Positions 1 through 12,000 of a stretch of DNA of 64,000 bases are shown in pieces. Position 1 is the first letter of the stretch, and each line of letters starts with the position of its first letter. Below the pieces are notes generated by a model, which worked only from the letters and a program-made list of their open reading frames with translations, was not told the origin of the DNA and did no database searches. Both the position numbers and the translations under genes were made by a program. Location: the NCBI GenBank assembly GCA_016806145.1, contig CP063166.1, positions 4,278,001 through 4,342,000 of the forward strand, in the 5' to 3' direction. Source of the DNA: Variovorax paradoxus. Lineage in GTDB: Bacteria; Pseudomonadota; Gammaproteobacteria; Burkholderiales; Burkholderiaceae_C.

Positions 1-3000
1 GCCGCTGGCGGATGCGGTGGCGCCGTCGAGCACCAGGCGGTCTGCGATGCCGGGGTTGTCGAGCTTCGCACCGAGGCGCAGCACGCCGTTGTTGCCGACG
101 TAGGGGCCGGTCAAGGTAAGCGTGGTGCCTGGGACCGTGCCGAGCAGGGCGACCGTGCCGGCGTTGGTCAGGCCGGCCATCTTCTGGCTGAAGCCGCCGA
201 GGTCGAGCGTGGCGCCGCTGGCGACCACAGCGCTCGATGCGGCGCTGAAGGCGTTGGTCGCGCCAGCCTTCAAGGTGCCTGCGGTCACGCGGGTCTCGCC
301 TGCGTAGTTCGCCGTACCTGAGAGCGTGAGCGTGCCTGCGCCAACCTTGACGAGCGAGCCCGTCGTGCCGGTGATGGCGCCGGAGATCGTGTTGTCAGTG
401 CCGAGCGCACCGGTGGTCAGCGCCTTGGTGCCAAGCACCACGTCGCCCGCTCCGCTCAGGGCACCGATGCTCGTGCCCGTGGTCGTCAGATCGATGCGCA
501 CCTGGCCACCCGCTGCATTGGTCACCGTGGCGCCTGCAGCGCTCGCGGTGTCTTGCAGACGCAAGGTGCCTGCATTGGCGATCGCGAGCTTGCCCGCATC
601 GGCCTTGCCGCCGAACTGCAGTGCTGCCCCCGAAGCAATGCTGACCGCGCCTGTTCCCAGTGCGCCCGTGGTGTCGGTCGTCAACGTGCCTGCATCCACC
701 AACGTGCCGCCGCTGTAGCTGTTGGCGCTGCTCAAGGTCAAGGTGCCCGTGCCGATCTTGCGCAGCTTGCCCGTGCCGCTCATCACGCCTGCATAGGTAC
801 CGGCCGTCTTGCCTTGGTCGAAGGCCACCTCCGCGTTGTTGACGATATTGCCCTGCAGACTCGTCGCGCTGCCCTGCAGCACACCGCCCTTGACGGTGGT
901 ACCCCCGGTGTAGGTATTGGCACCGCCCAGGATCAGTCGGCCGGCATCCTCCTTCGAGATACCGCCCGTGCCGCTGAGCGCAACATTGAGCGTGGCCGTC
1001 ATGGTCGCACCGGCAGCCGTGCCGTCGCCCACGCGGATCACCGAGTTGGCGCTATCCACCACGATGCCGTCACCCTGCACCACATAGCCATCGGTGGCGA
1101 ACTGCGCACCCGCGATGCGCACCGCACCACCAGCCGCATCCACCGTCACGGTGCCAGCCTTGCCGCCGAACACCGCGAACTGGTTCTGCGCCCAGTTGCC
1201 GTTGAGCTTGCCGTCCATGTCGGCCCAGGCATCCATCGAGGGCTGCGGATTGCCCACGCGCCAGGTACCCGAGCCGCCGGCGATCTGGCCGTCGTTGTAC
1301 TTCGTGCTGTCGCCACCGTCCCAGAAGTTCAGCGACAGGCCCGCGCGGTTCACCAGATTGACCTGGTTCGCCACCGAGGTCTGCACCTGCAGGTCGGCCA
1401 CCTTCGCAGAGCCGGGCACCGTGCCGATGTCCAGGCCGTTGTCGGTGAAGCTGCCGCCGTAGCTCATGAGCCTGTAGAGGCCAGGGCCGAAGCTGCCGCC
1501 CGCCGACTGCGCGACGTTCAAGGTGCCATCGAGTTGCAGGTTGCCGGTGACGTTGATCAGGTCGTTGAGCGCGCCGCCTGGAACACCGGCCTGGCCGAGT
1601 TCGTAGTTCAGCGTGGAGCCGCCGGCCAGGGTCAGTGCGCCCAGGGTCAGCGTGCCAGGGCTGTTACCCGCAGCGAGGATGCCGCCCTTGTCGATGGTCA
1701 CCGCGCCCGCGATGCTGCCGCTGCCCGCAAGGGTCGCGCCGCTCTGGACCAGCACCGCGCCCGTACCTGTCGCGCTGCCGCTCTTGTTGTTCACGCTCAG
1801 CGTGCCCGCGCCCACGGTGGTGCCGCCGGTGTAGGTGTTGGCGCCCGTGAGCGTCAGCGTGCCAGCGCCCACCTTGACGACCGATCCGCCATTGCCGCTG
1901 ATCGTGCCCGACAGCGTGGTGCTGTCGCCGCTCGCGCCCAGCGTGAGCGCCTTGGCGCCGAGCACGAACTCGCCCGCGCCGCTCAGCGAGCCGAAGCTCA
2001 CGCCCGTGGTCGACTGGTCGATGCGCACCTGCGCGCCGGCCTGGTTGAGCACCGTGGCCTTGTCGGCCGTCGCGTCGTCCGCGAAGGCCAGCACGCCGCC
2101 CGCGACGTTGGTGATCGTCGACGTGCCCGCGCTCGCCTTGTCCTGGAAGCGCACCGTGCCCTGGTTGCCGATGGCCGTGGTGCCGGCATCGAAGCCGCCA
2201 CCCAGTTGCAGCGTGCCGCCCGAAGCCACGCTCGCCGCGCCGCTGCCGAGGGCGCCGGTCACGTCGGTGGCCAGTGTGCCGGCATCGACGAAGGTTCCGC
2301 CTGCGTAGCTGTTCGCGCTGGTCAGTGTCAGCGTGCCCGCACCGATCTTGCGCAGCTTGCCGCTGCCGCTCATGGTGCCCGCGTAGCTGCCGGTCTTGGC
2401 CTGGTCGAACACGACTTCCGCATCGTTGACGATGCCGCCTTGCAGGCTCGCGGTGTTGCCTTGCAGCACGCCGGCCTTCACGGTCGTGCCGCCCGTGTAG
2501 GTGTTGGTGCCGCCGAGGACCAGGCGACCCACATCGTCCTTCACCAGGCCGCCGGCGCCGGTCAGCGCGACGTTCACCGTGGCCGTGCGATCGACGTCCG
2601 TACCCGATCCATCGCCCACACGCACCACCGTGCCCGAAGCGCCGAGCTCGATCGCATCGCCCTGCAGCACATACCCGTCGGCCGCGAACTGCGCGCCGTT
2701 GATGCGCACCGTGCCGCCCGCGTTGCTGACCGTGACCGTGCCGCCCGTGCCGCCGAACACCGCGAACTGGTTCTGCGCCCAGGCCGCATTGATCTTGCCG
2801 TCCGCACCGGTCCAGCCGTCACCCGGCACGCCCACACGCCAGATGCCCGTGCCGCCCGCGATCTTGCCGTCGTTGTATTTGGTGTTGTCGCCACCATCCC
2901 AGAAGTTCAGCGACAGGCCCGTGCGGTTCACCAGATTGACCTGCTTGGCCACCGAGGTCTGCACCTGAAGGTCCTTGGCCGCGATCGGCGCGCTGCCGAT

Positions 3001-6000
3001 GTCCAGACCGTTGTCGGTCAGGCTGCCGGTGTAGTCGATCAGGCGATAGATGCCCGCGCCGAATACGCCGCCCTTCGATTGCGCCACGTTGAGCGTGCCG
3101 TCGAGCTGCAGGTTGCCGTTGACCTGCACGCGGTCGTTGAGCACGCCACCGACGGTGTTGGCCTGGCCCAGGTCGTAGTTGAGCACCGCGCCTTCGGCGA
3201 GATTCAGGCCGCCCAGCGTCAGCGTGCCGACGCCACCGTTGCCCGCCGACAAGATGCCGCCCTTGGCGATGCTGACCGCACCCGCCACGCTGCCATTGCC
3301 CGCGAGCGTCGCGCCGCCCTGCACCTGCACCGCGCCTGTACCCGTCGCGCTACCGCTCGCGTTGTTCACGGCGAGCGTGCCGGCGGCGATGGTGGTGCCG
3401 CCGGTATAGGTGTTCGCTCCGCTTAATTCGAGCGTGCCGCTGCCCACCTTGACGAGCGAACCACCGCTGCCACTGATCGTGCCCGACACCGTCGTGCTGG
3501 TGTTCAACCCACCCGTGGTCAGCGCCTTCGCGCCCAGCAGCACGTTGCCCGCGCCTTCGAGCGAGCCGATGCCCACGCCCGCCGTGGCGAGCTTGCTGAT
3601 GCGCAGCAGCGCGCCCGCGTTGTTCACCACCGTCGCCTGGTCCGCGCTCACGCGGTCGTACATGTCGATCAGGCCACCGCTCTCGTTGACGAAGCGCGCC
3701 TGTCCGGCGCTCGCATCGTCGAGCAGGTTGATCTGGCCGCCATCGAAGTTGGTGATCTGCGCCTTGCCTGCGTTCGCGTTGAACCACAGGGTGGTGATGC
3801 CGCCACGGTTCTCGATCACCGCATTGCCCGCGCTCGAGCTGTCGCGGAACTCGACCGTGGCGTCCTTGTTCGCCGTGATGGTCGCGTTGCCGGCCGAGCT
3901 GCTGTCGCTGAAGGCCAGGAAGCCGCCGTTGTCGGTCGGCGCACTGCCGCGCTGTGCCAAGGTGATCGCGAGCTTGCCCGCGTCGGCCTTGTTGGTGAAC
4001 GCCAGCGAGGCATTGCCCGCGACCGACACCGGCCCCGTGCCCAGCGCGCCCGTGACCAGTGCCTGCAGCGAACCCGCCGCGACTTCGGTGCCGCCCGCGT
4101 AGCCGTTGGCCGCACCGAGCTGCAGGGTGCCCGCGCCGGTCTTGCGCAGGCTGCCCGCGCCGCTGACCGTGCCATTGAGCGCGACGGTGCGGCTCAGGTC
4201 GATGTCGAAGGTGTTGGCACCCGCGCCCAGGCTCACGGCGCGTGTGCTCGCGGTGTCGCCGGTCACGTGCAGCGTAGTGCCTTCGAGCGCGAGGCCACCG
4301 GTGGCCGCGCCGAGGTTGGCGTCCGACGCGATCTGCAGGATGCCGCCCTTGACCGTGGTGCCGCCGCTGTAGCTGTTGCTGCCCTCGAGCACCAGCGTGC
4401 CCAGGTCTTCCTTGACCAGGCCGCCGGTGCCGGTGAGCGAGGACGCGATGGTCGCCGTCATGCCCGCGCTGGCCGCGGTGCCGTCGCCCACGCGCACGGT
4501 GGTGGCCGCGTTGCCGAGTTGGAGCGCGTCGCCCTGCACGCGGTAGCCGTCGGTGGCGAACTGCGCGCCGGCGATGCGCACGGAGCCATTGCCGCCGTCC
4601 ACGCTGACGATGCTCGCGTTGCCGCTGAAGACGGCGAACTGGTCCTGCACCCAGGCGGCGTTGATCTTGCCGTCGGCGCCAGTCCAGCCGTCGCCCGGCA
4701 CGCCCACGCGCCAGGTGCCGCTGCCGCCGGCGATCTGGCCGTCGTTGTACTTGCTAGGGTCGCCGCCATCCCAGAAGTTCAGCGACAGGCCCGCGCGGTT
4801 GACCAGGTTCACCTGCTTGGCCACCGAGGTCTGCACCTGCAGGTCGGTCGTGGCGCCCGGCGCGGTGCCGATGTCCAGGCCGGCGTCGATCAGGCCGCCG
4901 GTGTAGCTGATGAGCCGGTACAGGCCCGCGCCGAAGCTGCCGCCCGCGGACTGCGCCACGTTGAGCGTGCCGTCCAGGCGCAGGTCGCCGTTGACGTTGA
5001 CGAGGTCGTTGAGCGGACCGCCCACGGTGTTGGCCTGGCCGAGCTGGTAGTTCAGCACCGCGCCATCGGCGAGGCTCAGGCCGCCCACCGTCAGCGTGCC
5101 GGGACCGCCGTTGCCGGCAGACAGCACGCCACCCTTGGCGATGCTCACCGCGCCCGCGATGCTGCCGCTGCCCGCGAGCGTCGCGCCGCCTTGCACCAGC
5201 ACAGCGCCCGTGCCGGTCGCACTGCCGCTGGCGTTGTTCACGGCGAGCGTGCCCGCCGCGACAGTGGTGCCGCCGGTGTAGGTGTTCGCGCCGCTCAGCG
5301 TGAGCGTGCCCGCGCCCACCTTGACGATGGAGCCGCCTACGCCCGGGCCGGGTACCCCGAAGGCACCACCCTTGTCGCTGACCGTGCCGGAGATGGCATC
5401 GCTGGTGCCGAGGCCGCCGAGCGTGAGCCGCGTGGCGCCGAGCACCACGCCACCGGCGCCCGAGAGCGAGCCCAGTTCGACACCGGTCTTGGCGATCGAG
5501 CCCGACACGTCGACCACGCCGCCCGCGGCGTTGGAGATCGACCCACCCGCGCCCGAAGCACTCTCGGCGAAGTAGACGAGGCCGCCCTTCGCGTTGCTGA
5601 TCTTCGCGCTGCCGACGCTGGACGTGCCCAGGAAGCTCAGGGCGCTGTTGGCGCCATTGGCGATGGTTGCGCTGGCCGCGGTCGAGGCCTGCTGGAAGTA
5701 GACCGAGCCGCCCTGGTTGAAGATGGTGGCCGTGCCGGCGCTCGTGTTCTCGCCGAACAGCAGGTAGTTCGCCACTGGCGACTTCCAGTCCGTGCCATTG
5801 ACCGTGATGGTCGCGTTGCCAGCGGTCGAGTTCGCGCTGAAGCTCAGGCGGTTGTTGCTGTCGGCCGTGCCGGCGCGCGCGATGGTGTAGCTGTTGCCGC
5901 CGGCGCTGGCGCTGGCCGAGTTGTAGAAGTACACCCACGTGTCGCTGCCCTGCTGCTGCACCGCGCCGCTGCCGAAGGCCCCGCTCGCGCCGACCCCGAT

Positions 6001-9000
6001 GCTCGCGCCGCCCTGCACCACGGTGCCGCCGCTGTAGCTGTTGGCCGCCACCAGGCCGAGGTTGCCACCCTTGCCCGTGACGGTGAGCAGGCCGTTGCCG
6101 CTGATAGGACCGCCGAGGCCGAAGAGGCTGTTGCCCAGATCGATGGTGCCGCCGCCCGCGCCCAGAACGAGCGCGCGCGAAGCGAAAGACGGCGCGGAGC
6201 CGGCCGCGATGCGCAAGGTGCCGCCGTCGATCGCGAGCCCCGTGCCGAAGGCGCCGAGGTTGTTGTCGGCCGAGATCTGCAGGATGCCGCCCTTGATGGT
6301 GGTGCCGCCCGTGTAGCTGTTGCTGCCGGTGAGCACCAGCGTGCCGCCGTCGTCCTTGACCAGCCCGCCCGCGCCGCCGATGGCCGCGTTGATGGTCGCG
6401 GTCATGCCCGCGCTGGCGGCCGTGCCGTCACCCACGCGCACCACCGTCTGGGGTGCGCTGATGGTGAGCGGGTCGCCGTTGATCGTGTAGCCGTCGACCG
6501 CGAACTGCGCGCCGCCCAGGCGCACCGGCCCGAACCCGCCCTTGCTGTCGACCGTGACGGTGCCGGCCTGGCCGCTGAAGATCGCGAAGCCGTCCTGCAC
6601 CCAGGTGCCGTTGGCCAGGCCGTTGGCGTCGGTCCAGTTGTCGCCGGGCACGCCCGCGCGCCAGGTGCCCGAGCCGCCGGCGATCTTGCCGTCGTTGAAG
6701 TTCGCGCTGTTGCCGCCGTCCCAGAGATTCAGCACCAGGCCGTCGCTGTTGAGCAGGTTGACCTGGTTCGCGACCGAGGTCTGCACGGCGAGCTTGCCCG
6801 TGGGCGCGGTACCGATGTCCAGGCCGTTGTCGGTCAGTGTCCCCGTGTAGTTGATGAGGCGGTACAGGCCCGCGCCGAACTTGCCGCCGGCGGTCTCGCT
6901 CACGTTGAGCGTGCCGTCGAGCTGCAGGTTGCCGTTGACGTTGATCAGGTCGTTGAGCGCACCGCCGGCCACGCCGGCCTGGCCCAGGTCGTAGTTGAGC
7001 GTGGAGCCGGCCGCGAGGCTCAGGCCACCGAGCGTGAGCGTGCCCACGCTGCCGACGCCGGCGCTGCCCGCCGACAAGGTGCCGCCCTTGGCCACCGCGA
7101 CCGTGCCCGCGACCTTGCCGCTGCCCACCAGCGTCGCGCCCGCCTGCACCTGCACGGCGCCCGTGCCGGTCGCGCTGCCGCTCGCGTTGTTCGCGGCGAG
7201 CGTGCCCGCCGCGACAGTGGTACCGCCGGTGAAGGTGTTCGCGCCGCTCAGCGTGAGCGTGCCGCTGCCGACTTTGACGATGGAGCCGCCCGTGCCCGAG
7301 CCCGGTTGCACGAACACGCTGCCCTTGTCGCTGACGGTGCCCGAGATGGCATCGCTGGTGTTCAGCCCGCCCACGGTGAGCCGCGTGGCGCCGAGAACGA
7401 CACCGCCCGCGCCCGAGAGCGAACCGAGTTCGACACCGGTCTTGGCCGTCGAGCCCGACACGTCGACCACGCCGCCCGCGGCGTTGCCGACCGTGGCACC
7501 CGCGCCCGAACTGCTTTCGGCGAAGCGCACAAGGCCGCCGAAGGCATTGCTGATCTGCGCGCTGCCCGCCGTGGCGGTGCCGCCGAAGCCCAGCAGGCTC
7601 TTAGCGCCGTTGGCGATCGTCGCCGACCCGGCACTGGCGTTCTCGAAGAAGCTGATCGCACCGCCGGCATTCGTGATGTTCGATGTGCCCGCGCTGGTGT
7701 TGCCGCTGAACTGCACCGAGTTCGCGCCGAGCATCTGCCAGGTCGCGCCATTGAGCGTGATCTTCGAGCTGGCGGCGGTGGCGTTCTGCGAGAACAGCAG
7801 CATGTTGCCGGCGTCCGCGCTCGCGGCGCGTCCGACGGTGTAGTCGTTGCCGCCGGCGCTCGCCTTGTCGGTGTACAGCAGCAGCGTGCCGTTGCCCTGC
7901 TGGCGCACCGCGCCGCTGCCGAGCACGCCGCTCACGGTGGTGGTGATGCTCGCGCCGTCCTGCAGCAGCGTGCCGCCGCTGTAGCTGTTGGCCGTCACCA
8001 GGCCCAGGGTGCCGCCCTTGCCCGTGACGGTGAGCAGGCCGTTGCCACTGATGAGGCCACCCACGCCGAAGAGGCCGTTGCCCAGGTCGATGGTGCCGCC
8101 GCCCGCGCCGAGCGCGAGCGCACGCATGCTGAAGAACGGCGCGGAACCGGCCGCGATGCGCAAGGTGCCGCCGTCGATCGCGAGCCCCGTGCCGAAGGCA
8201 CCGAGGTTGTTGTCGGCGGCGATCTGCAGGATGCCGCCCTTGATGGTTGTGCCGCCGGTGTAGCCGTTGTTGCCGGTCAGGACCAGCGTGCCGCCGTCGT
8301 CCTTGACCAGCCCGCCGCTGCCGCTGATGGCCGCGTTGATGGTCGCGGTCATGCCCGCGCTCGCGCCGGTGCCGTCGCCCACGCGCACCGCCGTCTGGGG
8401 CGCGCTGATCGTGAGAGCGTCGCCGTTGATCGTGTAGCCGTCGACCGCGAACTGCGCGCCGCCGATGCGCACCGGGCTCGTGCCGCCCTTGGTGTCGACC
8501 GTGACGGTGCCGGCCTGCCCGCTGAAGATGGCGACGCCGTCCTGCTGCCAGCCGCCGTTGAGCTTGCCGTCGATGCCGGTCCAGCTCGCGGTCGAGCCGC
8601 CCGCGCGCCAGGTGCCGCTGCCGCCCGCGACCTTGCCGTCGTTGAAGTTCGCCGGGTCGCTGCCGTCCCACAAGGTGAGCGTCACGCCTTCGCTGTTGAC
8701 CAGGTTGACCTGCTTCGCGATCGCGGTCTGCACCTGCAGGTTCTTCGCGGCGGTCGGCGCGGTGCCGATGTCCAGGCCGTTGTCGGTCAGCGTGCCGGTG
8801 TAGTCGATGAGGCGATAGAGGCCGACGCCGAACTTGCCGCCCGCGGATTGCGCGATGTTGAGCGTGCCGTCGAGCTGCAGGTTGCCGTTGACGCTGATCA
8901 GGTCGTTGAGCGGGCCACCGGCCACGCCGGCCTGGCCGAGCTCGTAGTTCAGCACCGAGCCTGCCGCGAGGCTCAGGCCGCCCAGCGTGAGCGTGCCGAC

Positions 9001-12000
9001 GCCGCCGTTGCCCGCGGACAGCACGCCGCCCTTGGCGACCGTGACCGTGCCCGCGATGCTGCCGGTGCCCGCGAGCGTGGCGCCCGACTGCACCTGCACG
9101 CTGCCCGTGCCGGTCGCGCTGCCACTCGTGTTGTTCGCGGCGAGCGTGCCGCCCGCCACCGTGGTGCCGCCGGTGTAGGTGTTGGCACCGCTGAGTTCGA
9201 GCGTGCCGCTGCCCACCTTCACGACCGAGCCACCGTTGCCGCTGATCGTGCCCGACACCGTCGTGCTCGTGTTCAAGCCGCCCGTGGTCAGCGCCTTCGC
9301 GCCGAGGAACACGTCACCCGCGCCTTCGAGCGAACCGATGCCCACGCCCGCATTCGTGAGGCTGATGATGCGCAGTTTCCCGCCCGCGCCGTTCACCACC
9401 GTCGCCTGGTCCGCGCTCACGCGGTCCGCCAGGTTGATCACACCGCCGCTCTCGTTGACCAGGCGTGCCTGGCCCGCGCTCGCGTCGTCGAGCAGGTCGA
9501 CGCGGCCACCCGCGAAGTTCGTGATCCGAGCCTTGCCGCCCTCCGCGTTGAACCACAGCGTGGTCGAGCCGCCGCGGTTCTCGATCACCGAACTGCCCGC
9601 GCTCGAGGTGTCGCGGAACTCGACCGAGGCCCCCTGGTTCGCCGTGATGCTCGCGTTGCCGGCCGAGCTGCTGTCGCGGAACGCGAGGAAGCCGCCGTTG
9701 TCGGTCGGCGCGCCACCGCGCGCGGCCACGGTGATCGCGAGCTTGCCCGCGTCGGCCGTGTTGGCGAAGGCCAGCGAAGCATTGTTCGCCACCGACACTG
9801 CTCCCGTGCCCAGCGCATCCGTGACCAGGGCCTCGACCGAGCCCGCGGCGATGTCGGTGCCGCCCACGTAGGCGTTGGCCGCGCCGAGCTGCAGGGTGCC
9901 GGCGCCGGTCTTGCGCAGGCTGCCCGCGCCACTGACCGTACCGTCCAGCGCAAGGGAGCTGTCGATGTCGAAAGTGTTGACGCCCGCGCCCAGGCTCACG
10001 GCGCGCTTGCTCGCGGTGTCGCCCGTCACATGCAGCGTGGTGCCTTCGAGCGCGAGGGCGCCCCCGACCGTGCCGAGGTTGGCATCCGACGCGATCTGCA
10101 GGATGCCGCCCTTGATGGTGGTGCCGCCGCTGTAGCTGTTGCTGCCGTCGAGCACCAGCGTGCCGAAGTCGTCCTTGACCAGGCCACCGGTGCCGGCGAT
10201 TTCGGAAGCGATGGTCGCGGTCATGCCCGCGCTCGCGGCGGTGCCGTCGCCCACGCGCACCACGGTGGCCGGCGCGCCGATGGTGAGCGCATCGCCGTTG
10301 ACCGTGTAGCCGTCGACCGCGAACTGCGCGCCGCCGATGCGCAGCGGGTTCGCGCCGCCCTGGGTGTCGACCGAGACGATGCCGGCCTGGCCGCTGAAGA
10401 TGGCGACGCCGTCCTGCTGCCAGCCTGCGTTGAGCTTGCCGTCGACGCCGGTCCAGCTCGCGGTCGAGCCGCCCGCGCGCCAGGTGCCGCCGCCGCCCGC
10501 GATCTTGCCGTCGTTGAAGTTCGCGGGGTCGCTGCCGTCCCACAAGCTGAGCGTCGCGCCGTCGAGGTTCACGAGGTTGACCTGGTTCGCGATCGCGGTC
10601 TGCACCTGCAGGTTCTTCGCGTCCGTCGGCGCGCTGCCGATCTCCAGGCCGTTGTCGATCAGCGAGCCGGTGTAGTCGATGAGGCGATAGAGGCCGGCGC
10701 CGAACTTGCCGCCCTGCGACTGCGTCACGTTGAGCGTGCCGTCGAGCTGCAGGTTGCCGTTGACGCTGATCAGGTCGTTGAGCGCGCCGCCCGCCGTGCC
10801 GGCCTGGCCGAGCTCGAAGTTCAGCACCGAGCCGGCCGCGAGGTTCAGGCCGCCGACGGTCAGCGTGCCCGCGCCGCCGGCGCCCGGCGAAAGAATGCCC
10901 TCGCCCACGCTCACCGTGCCCGCGATGCTGCCGCTGCCGCCGAGCGTTGCGCCGCCCTGCACCTGCACCGCGCCGCTGCCGGTGGCGCTGCCGCTGGTGT
11001 TGGCGACGATCAGCGTGGTGCCGGTGACGGTCGTGCCGCCGCCGTAGGTGTTGGCACCGGTCAGCCCCACCGCGCCCGTGCCGGACAGCGCGAGCGCGCC
11101 GTCGCCGTCGATCGTGCCGGCCAGCGTCAGCGGGTTGCTGCCGTCGACGCCGAGCGTCGTGCCGGCGCCCAGGCTCAGCTTGTTGTTCACCCCGATGTTC
11201 GCCACGCCGCTGCGCAGGATCGCATCGCCGGTCACCGAGAGCTTGCCGCCCCCCAGCGCGAGGCCGTCGCCGAGGCTCAGCGTGCCGCTGTTGAGCGTGG
11301 TGCCGCCGGTGAAGCCGTTGTTCCTGCCGAGCGTCAGGGTGCCGGTGCCGCTGTACGAGAGGCCGCCGGCGCCCGTGATCTGGCCGCCGAGCGCGATGTC
11401 GTTCGCGCCGTTGATCTCCAGGTTGGCGTTGAGCAGCACCGCGTTGCCGAGATTCACGGCCGCGCTCGCGTCGAGCGCGGCCATGCCGCTCACCGTCAGG
11501 TCGCCGCCGCCGAGCGCGGTGTCGGTGCCCACGCGCAGCGCGCCGGATTCCAGGTTCACGCCGCCCGAGAAGCTGTTGGCGCCGCCGAGCGTGAGCAGGC
11601 CGGTGCCGTTCTTCGTCAAGGCGCGCAGGCCGCTGATGGTGCCGTTGAGCGCGAGGTCGCTGGCGCCGCCGACGGTGAGCGCCGCATTGAGGCGGAAGTC
11701 GTTGGCGAGGCTCACCGCCTGGTTCGACGCGAGCGAGCTCGGGCCGCTGACCGTGACGCCGGCCTGGCCCAGCGCCTGGTCGTTGCCCACGGTGAGCGTG
11801 CCGGCGCCGAGGTTGAAGCCACCGGTGAAGGTGTTGGCGCCGTTGAGCCTGACGCCCGGCGCGCCGGCCAGGCTGATGCCGCCGGCGCCGCTGATCGTGC
11901 CGTTGAGCGTGAGCACGCCGCCGCTGCCGCCCGCGCCGAAGTTCAGCGTGTTGTTGAGCACCACGTTGTTGGCGAGTGCCACGCCATTCACGCCGGTCAG

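Noticed and set aside
1474..10687. Regular spacing of repeats, considered as a CRISPR or satellite array
   Set aside because: The period is about 1.6-1.95 kb and each unit is coding, with third-position differences; it is a protein repeat.
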